A stretch of 64,000 nt of DNA from JBCCXL01 sp039191605 (GTDB lineage: Bacteria > Acidobacteriota > Thermoanaerobaculia > Multivoradales > JAHZIX01), in the NCBI GenBank assembly GCA_039191605.1, contig JBCCXL010000001.1, positions 496,001 through 560,000 of the forward strand, read 5' to 3'. A program made the translations under genes and the position numbers. Positions within the stretch are counted from its first letter, which is position 1. The number at the start of each line of letters is the position of its first letter. The notes beneath the pieces were generated by a model, which searched no databases, was not told the origin of the DNA, and worked only from the letters and a program-made list of their open reading frames with translations. Shown here piece after piece: positions 18,578 through 27,914 of the stretch.

Positions 18578-18700
18578 AGGGAGGGGTCTCGTGAGTGTTC
18601 GTGGAGGGGGGGAAAGCCGCAGCCAGCGACCAAGGGCTCGCTCAGCCCGAAGAGCCGAGGCGAAGGGGTTGGATCTAGAGGATCTTTGAATTAAGAGGAT

Positions 18701-20134
18701 CTATAGCGTCGCTTCGACGAAGAGGCGAATCCGTTTCCGAGTCTCGTTTCCGTAGCTGTCCCGAGCCCGCACTTCCACCACGTTGTAGCCGTTGTCGTAT
18801 AGCTGGATGGTCTTGGTGAAGGTTCCGTTGGCGGCGACGGTGACCGGCTCCCCGCTCACCGTAAGGGTGACTCCGGGCTCGGTAATCCCGGTGATGATGA
18901 AGATGCTGCCGTAGGCCTGGGCACTGTTGAGCACCAGCTCAGGGGGTTGATTATCGATCTCCCGCTCGCCGAGATCGACGTTCGCCGCGACGCGGAACTT
19001 CCGCACCGGGCTCCACGGACCTTGCCGCCCTTCGCCATTGATCGCCGCCACGCGCCAGACGAAATTTCCTTCGCCTTTGATCCCCAGCGTCGCCCGGACT
19101 CGGCGACGGTTCGCCACATCGATCATGTTCTCGACGAAAAGGGGGTCGGCGGAGACCTGCAGGGCGTAGCGATTGGCGTTGGCCACCGGCCGCCAGGCGA
19201 GGATGATGGTCTCGTCCAGCACCAGGGGGACCTCGAAGTTGTTCTGCGGGTCCTGGGGCTCGGGAGCGCCGGGCAGGGGTCGCGGCTGAGAGAGGGCACC
19301 GCGGCGCAGGTCGACTTCCTGGAGCGAGCGCAGCCGACGCACATCCCCGTTGGTGGAAGCGACGTCCACCGAACCATCGTAGGCCGCGATGCGCCCTCGG
19401 CTCGACCCCTCGTCGTAGGTCACCGAGGCCGCCGATTCGCTGCCCACCTCCGCCTCTGATTCTGGCGTCGCAACCCGACTGGCGCGCTGGGCGGTGGATA
19501 GATCCAGCCAGCCATATTGCATGCGGATGGTCTGCCCGCCGGGCTCCCCCTCACCACCGCGATTTCGAGAGATGTAGAAGAGCGTGTTGGGGCGCACGTT
19601 GTAGAGAGTGCCGTCGACGAACATGATCTCCGCCGAGCCGTTCTCCGAAGTCCGAACGTAGTAGCCGTCTCGCAGCGAGACTCGGATTCTCGCCTGCTCC
19701 CACTCCCCGCTCTCGCCGCGCCGGAACTCCACTCGGCCAGCGCTCGAGATGATCGTCGCCTCGCTGGCGCCAGCGCGGTTTTCCAACGCTCCCAGAATGG
19801 AGGTCAGCAGAGCGACACTGCGACGGCCGCTCTGCAAGGATTCCGCGTATTGTTCCTCCGCCAGCAAATCCCTCGCCTCGGTGTAGCTACCGCGGCCATC
19901 TTCGAACTCGCTGGCGAAGGTCGAGAGCTCCTGCTGCCCCTGAAGATCCTGCAGCAGCCCCTGAGCCTCTTCCACCGTGCGCATGGCGTTGCGCTCCAGG
20001 GCGTAGACCTGCCACCGGGTCCAGCCCAGGTAGCCGACAACCCCCACGACGATGCACAACGAGGCGATGGTCCAGCCGCGCAGCGTCTCTACAGAGATGC
20101 TGTACCACTCGTCGGTCTTGCGCGGTTCCACCAT
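18701..20134 (-). CDS. FecR-domain and Ig-like membrane protein
   Basis: A 477-residue protein with one membrane helix at about 20-40, so most of it is likely periplasmic. Residues about 45-115 are helical (perhaps TPR-like). Residues 120-200 form a FecR domain with SAGRVEFRRGESGEWEQA, SENGSAEIMFVDGTLYNV and a Tyr-rich strand. A short Ser/Glu linker leads to a fibronectin-III-like domain (LAWRPVANANRYALQVS to GPWSPVRKFRV). The last 90 residues form a bacterial Ig-like domain with GITEPGVTLTVSG and GYNVVEVRARDSYGNE. FecR proteins usually relay signals to sigma factors, but none is near. Its place beside mreB suggests an envelope role; that is inference. Confidence 0.8.
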   Translation of the reverse strand: MVEPRKTDEWYSISVETLRGWTIASLCIVVGVVGYLGWTRWQVYALERNAMRTVEEAQGLLQDLQGQQELSTFASEFEDGRGSYTEARDLLAEEQYAESLQSGRRSVALLTSILGALENRAGASEATIISSAGRVEFRRGESGEWEQARIRVSLRDGYYVRTSENGSAEIMFVDGTLYNVRPNTLFYISRNRGGEGEPGGQTIRMQYGWLDLSTAQRASRVATPESEAEVGSESAASVTYDEGSSRGRIAAYDGSVDVASTNGDVRRLRSLQEVDLRRGALSQPRPLPGAPEPQDPQNNFEVPLVLDETIILAWRPVANANRYALQVSADPLFVENMIDVANRRRVRATLGIKGEGNFVWRVAAINGEGRQGPWSPVRKFRVAANVDLGEREIDNQPPELVLNSAQAYGSIFIITGITEPGVTLTVSGEPVTVAANGTFTKTIQLYDNGYNVVEVRARDSYGNETRKRIRLFVEATL

Positions 20135-20427
20135 GGCGAGAGAGGGGCGGCTTTCGGTGTCGGAGAGAGGAGGGGGAGGGGTGGGCGGGATAGCGAATCG
20201 TGACGCGCAGATCGCGCCCTAACCAGCGAAGAAGATTATCACAGGGAGTGAGGGCAAAAGGTAGTGCCGATGCGGCTTCGGGGCGGCCTCCTGTAGAGCC
20301 CCCGGCAGCCCTTCCCCCTCCCTTCCGGGGCCCTCTTCCCCACCGCCCATCGAAGGTCTTCAACACCCGGCGCCTCCCCCGGGGTCGACCGTCGAACCCA
20401 CAGGGTTCAAACAAGGGTCGGGTTTTC
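20135..20427. other. Divergent intergenic region between the FecR and ppiD genes
   Basis: About 360 bp lie between the two divergent starts. The middle is very GC-rich with runs of G and C and no gene. A ppiD promoter candidate sits near the right end and is listed separately. No promoter is recognised for the FecR gene. Confidence 0.4.
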
Positions 20428-20457
20428 TTGCTGGGTCAAAGCCCTCCTTGTTAGTAT
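20428..20457 (+). promoter_or_regulatory. Candidate sigma-70-like promoter of ppiD
   Basis: TTGCTG at 20428-20433, an 18-bp spacer and TAGTAT at 20452-20457, about 40 nt before the start codon. The gene itself has a good AGGAG ribosome site. Confidence 0.4.
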
Positions 20458-20497
20458 CTGCAGTCCGCCCGGTACTTGCAGTGCCAAGGAGACCCGC

Positions 20498-22462
20498 ATG
20501 CTCAAAATACTCCGTGAAAATCTAAAGTCCCTCAGCTGGATCCTGTGGATCGTCATCGTCGTTTTCGTCCTCTTGGTGTTCGCCGAGGTCGATGCCTTCG
20601 CTCCCCAGCAGAGCGGAGGACGCAACGCACCCGCCGCCTGGGCCGGTGACCTCAAGGTCACCTTCGGCGAGCTGGAACAAGCCTATCGGGCCGCCGAGCG
20701 GCGCGCCCGAGAGCAAAGGCAGGGTGAGTTCACCAGCGAGATGTCTGACCTACTGCGAGCTCAATCTCTGCAGCAGCTGATGGATCAAAAAATCGTCCTC
20801 GCAGAAGCCAAGAACATTGGTCTTTCGGTCAGCGACCGTGAGGTACGCAAGGCGATTCTCGATATTCCTTGGCTCAAGGACAGCGACGGAGAGTTCGTTG
20901 GTCCTGAGCAGTACCGCACTCTGGCGACGCGGAACTTCGGTTCCCCCCTCGCCCTCGAGGAGCTGATGCGCGAAGATCTGCTGCTGCGGAAATTCGAGCA
21001 GGCCCTTCAGGACAGCGCTTTCGTCGTCGAGGAAGACGCCGAGCGGGCCTATCGGGAAGAGGTCGAGCGGGCATCGATCCGCTACGTGACCCTGCTCAGT
21101 CGGTCGGTGGTCGACGACGTCGACACCCCCGAGGACGAGCTGCAGACCTTCTTCGAGGAGAACCAGGAAGAGTACCGTCTTCCGGAGCAGCGCTCCGTGG
21201 GCTACCTGCTGGTGGACGAGGTTCTGCTCCGCCAGTCCCTCGATATCTCCGACGAGTCGATCCAGACCTACTACGACGCCAACCAGGCGGACTTCCAGCA
21301 GGACGAAGAAGTTCGAGCCCGACATATCCTGCTCAACACCGGCGCCCAGCGCAGTGCGGAGCAGGCCTTGACGGAGCTCCAGGCGGTACGGGCGCGGATC
21401 GATGCCGGCGAGGACTTCGATGCTCTCGCAAGGCAGCTTTCGGAAGATCAGGGCTCGAAGGATCGGGGCGGTGACCTCGGATTCTTCCCCCGAGGCCGCA
21501 TGAACCCTCAATTCGAGGAAGCCGCCTTCGGAGCCGATGTGGACGAAGTGGTGGGCCCCTTCGAAACGCCTTTCGGGGTTCATATCGTGCAGACCACCGC
21601 ACGCCGGGATGCCGGGATTCGCCCGCTGGCGGAGGTCCGGTCCCAGGTTCGTAGCCGAGTGCTCAACGAGCAGGTCGAGACCGTGGCTCAGGGCGCCAGC
21701 GGAGAGGTTTTAGCCTCCGTCGAGCAGCTCGCGGAAGTCTCCGAGGACTCTTTCTCTGCCCTCGCTGACGAAGAGCAGAACATCCGCTACTTGGTCACCG
21801 AGCCCTTCGGTCGCCAGGACCCGATCCCCGGCGTTGGCCTGGCCCAGGACTTCGCCTCCGCGGCCTTCGAGCTCGAGGTTGGCGAGATCTCCGAGCCGGT
21901 AGACACCCCCCGAGGGTGGGCGCTGCTCTATCTCAAGGACATTCGCGAACCGCGAGTCCCCGAGCTGTCAGAAGTCGAGAATCGAGTGCGTCAGGCGCTT
22001 CGCCTCGACAAGCAGGAGCGCCAGGTTCTCGACCAGCTGCAGTCAGCACGGCAGCGCATCGAGGGCGGCGAGGACTTCGAGACAGTCGCCGCCTCCCTGG
22101 ACCTCGACGTCAAGCAGAGCGGGCCCTGGAATGCCTCTTTCGGCCGCATTCCTGAGCTCTCCACCGCCAGCTCGGAAGTGGTGCAGCAGGCCCTCACCCT
22201 CGAGGAAGGAACCCTCGGCGGACCGCTGTCCTACCCCCTCGGCGGCGTGCTCTTCGAAGTCACGGAGCGGGTGCGGATGGACGAAGAGGAGTTTGAGGAG
22301 CGGAAGGAGAACGTCATCGATTCGCTGCGCTTCCAGGAGTACCAGCGGCAACGCGATTCGCTGATCGCCGAACGGCGCCGTGAGCTGGATATCAAGTACG
22401 CGAGGCAGCTGGTGGAATCCATCGGTGGCCTCGATGGCGGCGGCGATGCCGGCGCTCCCTGA
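20498..22462 (+). CDS. Peptidyl-prolyl isomerase/periplasmic chaperone (PpiD/SurA type)
   Basis: A 654-residue protein anchored by one membrane helix at residues about 12-32, the PpiD topology. Residues 40-260 form the SurA_N-like chaperone domain. A parvulin domain at about 270-370 has EVRARHILLNTG, GGDLGFFPRGRM and PFETPFGVHIVQ. A weaker second parvulin-like repeat follows (about 425-500: GVGLAQDFASAAFELEVGE). It should assist folding of outer-membrane proteins. ATG is preceded by AGGAG. It is upstream of ruvA (18-nt gap). Confidence 0.88.
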   Translation: MLKILRENLKSLSWILWIVIVVFVLLVFAEVDAFAPQQSGGRNAPAAWAGDLKVTFGELEQAYRAAERRAREQRQGEFTSEMSDLLRAQSLQQLMDQKIVLAEAKNIGLSVSDREVRKAILDIPWLKDSDGEFVGPEQYRTLATRNFGSPLALEELMREDLLLRKFEQALQDSAFVVEEDAERAYREEVERASIRYVTLLSRSVVDDVDTPEDELQTFFEENQEEYRLPEQRSVGYLLVDEVLLRQSLDISDESIQTYYDANQADFQQDEEVRARHILLNTGAQRSAEQALTELQAVRARIDAGEDFDALARQLSEDQGSKDRGGDLGFFPRGRMNPQFEEAAFGADVDEVVGPFETPFGVHIVQTTARRDAGIRPLAEVRSQVRSRVLNEQVETVAQGASGEVLASVEQLAEVSEDSFSALADEEQNIRYLVTEPFGRQDPIPGVGLAQDFASAAFELEVGEISEPVDTPRGWALLYLKDIREPRVPELSEVENRVRQALRLDKQERQVLDQLQSARQRIEGGEDFETVAASLDLDVKQSGPWNASFGRIPELSTASSEVVQQALTLEEGTLGGPLSYPLGGVLFEVTERVRMDEEEFEERKENVIDSLRFQEYQRQRDSLIAERRRELDIKYARQLVESIGGLDGGGDAGAP

Positions 22463-22479
22463 ATCCACCACCTAGCCCC

Positions 22480-23079
22480 TTGATCGGTTTCCTCCGCGGG
22501 AAGATCCTGCACCTCGCCGCCGACGTCGTATTGCTCGATGTCGGCGGCGTTGGTTATGAGGCACAAATTTCTTCGGAGACCTGGCGTCAGCTGACCGCGA
22601 CCCCCAATCACGGAGAGGCTGTCGTCTCGCTGTACATTCACACCTATGTGCGCGAGGACAGCCTTCTTCTCTTCGGCTTTTTCTCATCCCAGGAGAAAGA
22701 GGTCTTCGAGCTGCTCATCGGGGTGAGCGGAGTCGGGCCAAAGCTAGCGCGAGCGATTCTCTCTGGGGGAGCTCTCGGCGCCTTGGTCCAGGCCCTCGGT
22801 TCCGCCGACGTGGGCACTCTCCAGAAGATCCCCGGAGTCGGCAAGAAGACCGCCCAGCGCATCGTGCTAGAGCTCAAGGAAAAGGTGCAAAACCTCGACT
22901 TGCCGCTAAGCCCAGAGCCAGCCGGCGGGGCCGACCGCAACGTCGTTTCGGCATTGGTCAACCTGGGCTATCGCCCCACCGACTCGGAGCGAGTGGTAGC
23001 GGAATTGCGCGAGGCAGACCCAGCAGCGGGTTTTGAGGACCTGCTTCGCCGTAGCCTAGCCCGCCTCGCGCGGCATTGA
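22480..23079 (+). CDS. ruvA: Holliday junction helicase subunit RuvA
   Basis: A 199-residue protein with an OB-fold N-terminus (MIGFLRGKILHLAADVVLLDVGG), two helix-hairpin-helix motifs (LIGVSGVGPKLARAIL and LQKIPGVGKKTAQRIVLEL) and the C-terminal helical domain III (ALVNLGYRPTDSERVV). It binds four-way junctions and loads RuvB. The start is TTG, inferred from the conserved MIGFLRG beginning. It is followed by ruvB. Confidence 0.96.
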   Translation: MIGFLRGKILHLAADVVLLDVGGVGYEAQISSETWRQLTATPNHGEAVVSLYIHTYVREDSLLLFGFFSSQEKEVFELLIGVSGVGPKLARAILSGGALGALVQALGSADVGTLQKIPGVGKKTAQRIVLELKEKVQNLDLPLSPEPAGGADRNVVSALVNLGYRPTDSERVVAELREADPAAGFEDLLRRSLARLARH

Positions 23080-23129
23080 CGCGACGAAGAAACCCTAAGC
23101 TCTGAGAGCGACGCCGCTACAATACGCCC

Positions 23130-24146
23130 ATGGATCACCATCGCATCTTGGCTCCCGAGCACCTTCCCGGAGAAGAGGGCTTCGAGAGCCTGCGGCCAAA
23201 GACCTGGTCGGAGTACGTGGGGCAAAAGCGCGTGGTGGAGAACCTCGATCTCGGCATTCGCGCAGCGCGGGGTCGAAACGAAGCCTTAGACCATGTCCTG
23301 CTCTTCGGGCCCCCGGGTCTCGGCAAGACGACGCTCGCCCACATCATCGCCAGCGAGATGGGAGTCAACCTGCGGTCCACCGCCGGCCCGGTCCTGGAGC
23401 GCGCTGGAGACCTCGCCGCCATCGTCACTCACCTCGCTCCCGGCGACGTGCTCTTCGTCGATGAGATCCATCGCCTCAGCTCAGCGGTAGAGGAGATCCT
23501 CTACCCGGCGATGGAGGACTTCCGGCTCGACCTGGTGATCGGTCAAGGCCCCTCGGCGCAGACCGTGGACGTGCCCCTCAGCCGCTTTACCCTGATCGGC
23601 GCCACCACTCGGGCGGGAATGATCTCGGCTCCCCTCAGAGCCCGCTTCGGCATCGTTCATCGGCTGGACTTCTACGACGTCGACGAATTGGCCACCATCG
23701 TCCGCCGCTCCTGCCAGCTGCTCAAGATTCCGGTGGACGACGGCGGAGCCGACGAGATCGCTCGCCGCAGCCGCGGGACACCGCGCATCGCGAACCGCCT
23801 GCTGCGGCGAGTTCGGGACTACGCCGAGGTCGAGGGGGAGGGTCTCATCGATCGTCCCACCGCCCGAGAGGCTCTGGCGCGCCTGGAGGTCGACGAATTA
23901 GGCTTCGACGATCTCGATCGCAAGCTTCTGACCACCCTCATCGAGCACTACGGCGGCGGACCGGCAGGTTTGAGGGCACTGGCGGCGGCGGTAGGTGAGG
24001 ATCGCGGCACCCTAGAGGACTTCAGCGAGCCCTATTTGATTCAAGAGGGCTTTCTGCAGCGCACCCCCCGTGGGCGAGTGGCGACGCGCAAGGCCTATGA
24101 GCACCTGGGCCTCAGACCGCCCGGCGAAACCCCTTCTCTCTTTTAG
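23130..24146 (+). CDS. ruvB: Holliday junction branch-migration ATPase RuvB
   Basis: A 338-residue AAA+ protein. Walker A GPPGLGKTTLA at about 60-70, Walker B LFVDEIHRL, sensor I IGATTRAGM and the arginine-rich sensor SRGTPRIANRLLRRVRDYA are all visible, followed by a winged-helix domain (GPAGLRALAAAVGED). Standard length. It drives branch migration with RuvA. ruvC is not in the window. Confidence 0.97.
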   Translation: MDHHRILAPEHLPGEEGFESLRPKTWSEYVGQKRVVENLDLGIRAARGRNEALDHVLLFGPPGLGKTTLAHIIASEMGVNLRSTAGPVLERAGDLAAIVTHLAPGDVLFVDEIHRLSSAVEEILYPAMEDFRLDLVIGQGPSAQTVDVPLSRFTLIGATTRAGMISAPLRARFGIVHRLDFYDVDELATIVRRSCQLLKIPVDDGGADEIARRSRGTPRIANRLLRRVRDYAEVEGEGLIDRPTAREALARLEVDELGFDDLDRKLLTTLIEHYGGGPAGLRALAAAVGEDRGTLEDFSEPYLIQEGFLQRTPRGRVATRKAYEHLGLRPPGETPSLF

Positions 24147-24165
24147 GTCGCCACGAGAAGATACC

Positions 24166-25068
24166 TTGAGGCCTGCGCTGCTGATCTACAACCCCGCATC
24201 GGGGCAGCAGCGCTCTCGCGAGCGCGTACCCGCACTGATTCGGGCTCTCTCCGAGGCTGGCTTCGAGGCCCAAGAAAAGGCTACCGAAGGTCCCGGTCAC
24301 GCCCAGCACTTGGCGCGGGAAGCCGTCGGTAGCGGAACTCAGGTGGTGTTCAGCTTCGGTGGCGATGGAACGCTGCGAGAAGTGGCTAAGGGGCTCATCG
24401 GAAGCTCCCTTGCTCTGGCCTGCCTTCCCGGCGGCACGGCGAACGTTCTCGCTCGCTATTGGGGTATTCCTCGGCATGCTGAAACAGCGGCGGTACAGGT
24501 CGGAAGCTGGCAACCCCGAGAGATGGATGTGGGCTTGACCCTTTCCGCTTGCGGCCGGGAAGAGTGCTTCTTGATGATGGCCTCCTGTGGCCTCGACGGC
24601 GCCGTCCTGCGACGCCCGTTGAGCCGCAGCAAGGCTCGCTGGGGCCCCGCCGCGGTGGCTGCCGCGGGACTCCGGGAATGGTGGCAGATGAACGCTGCCG
24701 CTACGCTACGTCTTGAGGTGGAAGGACAGCAACGGAATCTGTCCTTCTTCTCGGTATGCAATATTCCGCTCTACGGTGGCCCCTTTCGCCTCGCCCCGGA
24801 AGCGCGCTGCGATGACCGGCGCCTCGATCTGGTGACCTTCAGCGGAAAAGGCCGGTGGACAACCATGGCCCTCGCCGCGGCGGTCGTTACCGGACGGCAC
24901 CTGCGGCGGCGAGATGTCGCCTTGGAGGCCGCCGAGAACGTGGAGCTCCAGGCCCCTCAGCACCCACCGATTCAGCTGGACGGAGATGCCATCGACCTTC
25001 AGGCACCGATCCGTTTCGAGCTCCATCCGCAACGCCTCAACGTTCTGGCCCCGATTTCACCAGGCTGA
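24166..25068 (+). CDS. Diacylglycerol/lipid kinase family protein (DagK/YegS type)
   Basis: About 300 residues from the TTG at 24166, chosen because LRPALLIYNPASGQ is the conserved start and lies 19 nt after ruvB. A frame 96 nt longer overlaps ruvB. Motifs: VFSFGGDGTLREVAKGL (nucleotide-binding) and LPGGTANVLARYWGIP, then a beta-rich C-terminal domain with FRLAPEARCDDRRLDLVTF. The family phosphorylates diacylglycerol, sphingosine-like or other lipids. The lipid is unknown. Likely a peripheral membrane enzyme in the same operon as ruvAB. Confidence 0.85.
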   Translation: MRPALLIYNPASGQQRSRERVPALIRALSEAGFEAQEKATEGPGHAQHLAREAVGSGTQVVFSFGGDGTLREVAKGLIGSSLALACLPGGTANVLARYWGIPRHAETAAVQVGSWQPREMDVGLTLSACGREECFLMMASCGLDGAVLRRPLSRSKARWGPAAVAAAGLREWWQMNAAATLRLEVEGQQRNLSFFSVCNIPLYGGPFRLAPEARCDDRRLDLVTFSGKGRWTTMALAAAVVTGRHLRRRDVALEAAENVELQAPQHPPIQLDGDAIDLQAPIRFELHPQRLNVLAPISPG

Positions 25069-25077
25069 TTCAAGGTC

Positions 25078-25521
25078 TCAGCGGCGAGTTGAGCCGGTCG
25101 ACCGAGCACCTTCTCCAGGTCTCAGAGAGTCGAGAACCTCCAACAGCTCTCGGGCCAGCTGCCCCTGCTCCTCTACCGCTCTTCTGACATCCATCGCCGC
25201 CGGCACTGTCTGTCGGTGGTGGTCTGGTGGCCGGTGATGATCTGGAGCTTCGGGATGAACCGTGATGCGCCAATGGTCAGACCGGAAGGGACGAGGGTCT
25301 CCCGCGGCAAAGCGCAGCGCGGCGGCAAAATCAAGTAATCCATAGCCCAGCCCATCGAGCAGGCTCATGAAGCTCGCCATCGGCGGCAACCGCTGCCCGG
25401 TCTCGTAACTCGAGAGAGTTCGTGAACGAATCCCGGTTCTCGCCTGCACTTCTCGTTGCGTCAAACCAGCCTTAGTTCGCAGAAGGCGAAGAGCTGTTCC
25501 GAAGTAACCCCATGGCTCCAT
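25078..25521 (-). CDS. XRE-family HTH regulator (paralogue 1)
   Basis: About 147 residues from ATG 25521; a TTG 36 nt upstream is possible. An XRE helix-turn-helix fills residues about 8-60: ALRLLRTKAGLTQREVQ, TGIRSRTLSSYETGQRLPP. A linker follows with a His/Pro-rich stretch and a helical tail. It is convergent with the lipid kinase gene (9 nt). It resembles the two XRE proteins near 30 kb in its N-terminal pattern LRxKxxxxQxEV. Target genes are unknown. Confidence 0.75.
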   Translation of the reverse strand: MEPWGYFGTALRLLRTKAGLTQREVQARTGIRSRTLSSYETGQRLPPMASFMSLLDGLGYGLLDFAAALRFAAGDPRPFRSDHWRITVHPEAPDHHRPPDHHRQTVPAAMDVRRAVEEQGQLARELLEVLDSLRPGEGARSTGSTRR

Positions 25522-25719
25522 GGTAAGAACATATCGGTTCCCGAACCCATCCAGCAAGGAACGACGAGGGGCCTCAGGAGCGCTGCTGGTGTCGATTTAT
25601 CCACCCTCCCGGCATCTATGGACAACTACGGGGGAGAAGTGGACCCTTCGCCCGGAGCCGTCAGAGATCTTTCCTCACTCCACGGCGGAATGCGCAAAGG
25701 ACGAGTTTTTTTCGCCGCG

Positions 25720-25757
25720 AAAGAAAAATCGGCGCAAGGCGGAACCGCCCTGCGCCG
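25720..25757 (-). terminator. Strong intrinsic terminator of the Ala/Asp-rich lipoprotein gene
   Basis: CGGCGCA, one mismatch, GGCGG, loop AA, CCGCC, mismatch, TGCGCCG (25730-25757). On the minus strand it is followed directly by ATTTTTCTTTCG. It lies 33 nt past the lipoprotein stop codon. Confidence 0.88.
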
Positions 25758-25790
25758 ATCATCGAGCTACGCTCTTTCGAGGGAGGTCGC

Positions 25791-26153
25791 TCAGCTGTCA
25801 CCGGTAACGTCTTCGACGACGTCTTCCACGTCATCCGCTACCGCCTCAGCTCCGTCCTGCAGAGCCTCTCCGGCATCATCCAGGGCTTCACCGGCAGACT
25901 CCGCTGCATCATTAAGGCCGTCCGCGGCCTCGTCCACGGCGTCCGAAGCGGCGTCGCTCACGTCATCCGCGGCATCGCTCACCGCATCCGTGGCGTTATC
26001 CACCGCATCGTCCACCGCGTCCGCGGCATCATCGACTGCATCCTGCGCCTGCTCCGCCGCGGTGTCCCCACCGCCAGCGTCCCCGCCACCACAGCCAACC
26101 ATCGGTCCAAGGATCAACGCGAGCGCAAAAAGCAGCGCCAACCAATGCTTCAT
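25791..26153 (-). CDS. Ala/Asp-rich repetitive small lipoprotein
   Basis: A 120-residue protein with a lipoprotein signal ending GPMVGC (Cys 21). The mature part is almost all Ala, Asp, Val, Glu and Ser in a near-periodic pattern such as DAVDDAADAVDDAVDNAT, predicting a long, very acidic amphipathic helix. It looks like an LEA-like or Lpp-like alanine-zipper protein, but no Lys for attachment to peptidoglycan is seen at the end. I do not know a function. It has its own strong terminator and follows the succinate-semialdehyde dehydrogenase gene on the same strand with an 83-nt gap. Confidence 0.7.
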   Translation of the reverse strand: MKHWLALLFALALILGPMVGCGGGDAGGGDTAAEQAQDAVDDAADAVDDAVDNATDAVSDAADDVSDAASDAVDEAADGLNDAAESAGEALDDAGEALQDGAEAVADDVEDVVEDVTGDS

Positions 26154-26236
26154 TACCGATCTCCTCTCATGTTCAGATCGAGTTGTATTGGAATGTGCTC
26201 GGCAGCATATCGCATTGACCCGTAGATCCCTGATTC

Positions 26237-27622
26237 TCAGGCCACAACCAGGGATTTAACGTTGACAAATTCCTGGATCCCGAAGGTGCCGAGCTCGCGT
26301 CCAAAGCCAGATTCTTTGATACCGCCAAAAGGCAGACGGGGGTCGGAGCGAACAAAATCGTTGACGAAGCAGCAACCCGCTTCCATATTCGTCGCGGCCA
26401 GGGACCGGCCACGCTCCTCATCGGCGGTAAAGATCGACGCGCCGAGACCGTAACTCGTCGCGTTCGCCCAGGCGAGAGCCTGCGCCTCATCGCGAGCGAC
26501 GAGAATCGACGCAACGGGGCCGAAGAGCTCCTCTTTGCCAGCCACCATCGATGGCGTGACTTCGGTGAGCAGAGTGATCGGATAATAGTAGCCCTCACCA
26601 CGCGGAAGCTCACCTCCCAGCGCGCATCTCGCCCCGGCCTCGAGACTCGCTACAACCTGCCGATGGAGAGATTGCTGGAGATCATGCCGAGCCAGCGGTC
26701 CAATGTCCGTCGACGGATCCAGAGGATCGCCGACATGCTTGCTCCTCAAGAGCTCTTTTGTGCGACGAGTAAAGCTCTCAACTCTGGAGCTGGTGACGAT
26801 CCAGCGCTTCGCGGCGATACAACTTTGGCCCGAGTTGATCAGCCGACTCTCCACACAGGCGGTCGCGGCGAGCTCGAGATCGGCGTCGTCGAGGATCACG
26901 CAAGGATCACTGCCCCCGAGCTCCAGAACACACTTCTTCAACGCGGCTCCAGCACGCGCCGCCACCGCACGCCCTGCAGTAGTGGAGCCGGTCAGGGTAA
27001 CCGCTCGAATTCGCGGATCCGCAATGAGCTCACCGGTGGTCTCTTCATCGACCAAGAGGGTCGTGAACACTCCTCGCGGAAAGCCAGCACTGAGGAAGAT
27101 CTCCTCCAGATCCAAAGCACAGCCAGCGACATTCGGTGCATGCTTGAGCACCACCACGTTGCCTGCCGCCAGGCTGGGCGCGGCACAGCGCAGCACCTGC
27201 CAGAAAGGGAAATTCCAAGGCATGATGGCCAGCAGCGGGCCGAGGGGAGAGAAAACGACGGAGGAATGCTTCGGGCGATAAGGCCCGGTCGCCAGAGAGA
27301 GGGTCTGAGGGGCGATCATTTCCGCGGCGTGCTCAGCGTAGTGGCGACAGACCCACGCACTTTTCGAGACCTCCGAGTGCCCCTGGGCCAGCGGTTTTCC
27401 CATTTCCTCCGCCATCCGCAGAGCCCATCGTTCGCTGCCGTCTTCCAACACTTGGGCAAGCGCCAAGAGCATCTGCGCTCGCGACTCCATGGGCCGCTGT
27501 CGCCAGCTCTCAAAAGCAACCCAGGATGCCGCCAATCGGTCCTCCACCTCTGATTGCGAATGGAGATCGTAGACCTCCAGGAGCTCACCGGAGCTGGGTC
27601 GAATGGTCTGGATGGTGTTCAT
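26237..27622 (-). CDS. NAD(P)-dependent succinate-semialdehyde dehydrogenase
   Basis: A 461-residue aldehyde dehydrogenase. The ATG at 27622 has GGAGTCCT before it; a longer frame to 27769 is not supported. The catalytic Glu is in VLELGGSDPC and the nucleophilic Cys in NSGQSCIAAKR. The fold fits the short YneI/GabD-like branch (FGGIKESGFGRELGTFGIQEFVN). It oxidises succinate semialdehyde or similar aldehydes. No GABA genes lie next to it, though a class III aminotransferase is in the window at 44.4 kb. Confidence 0.88.
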   Translation of the reverse strand: MNTIQTIRPSSGELLEVYDLHSQSEVEDRLAASWVAFESWRQRPMESRAQMLLALAQVLEDGSERWALRMAEEMGKPLAQGHSEVSKSAWVCRHYAEHAAEMIAPQTLSLATGPYRPKHSSVVFSPLGPLLAIMPWNFPFWQVLRCAAPSLAAGNVVVLKHAPNVAGCALDLEEIFLSAGFPRGVFTTLLVDEETTGELIADPRIRAVTLTGSTTAGRAVAARAGAALKKCVLELGGSDPCVILDDADLELAATACVESRLINSGQSCIAAKRWIVTSSRVESFTRRTKELLRSKHVGDPLDPSTDIGPLARHDLQQSLHRQVVASLEAGARCALGGELPRGEGYYYPITLLTEVTPSMVAGKEELFGPVASILVARDEAQALAWANATSYGLGASIFTADEERGRSLAATNMEAGCCFVNDFVRSDPRLPFGGIKESGFGRELGTFGIQEFVNVKSLVVA

Positions 27623-27914
27623 AGGACTCCCATATATGGTGCTCGCCTGGGATCGATTCGCCCAACAACCCCGCCGTCCTGGGAGAACAAAGCGCCCTCC
27701 CTGCAGCAACAGCCCAACTTCATCAGCATCTCTCGAGTCGATAAGAGCTGGATTTGAAGAAGGGTACAAGGCTCATCAGTTTCAGCGGATGCCTACAAGG
27801 CCATCAGCAAGGGGCCGACGGCAGAGTTAGACTCCTTGAGACTCTCTCACGACCTTCTCGCAATTTTCTCGCAGTGGCCCCTCGCTCCACTCATCCTATC
27901 TTCGGAGATTCCTC

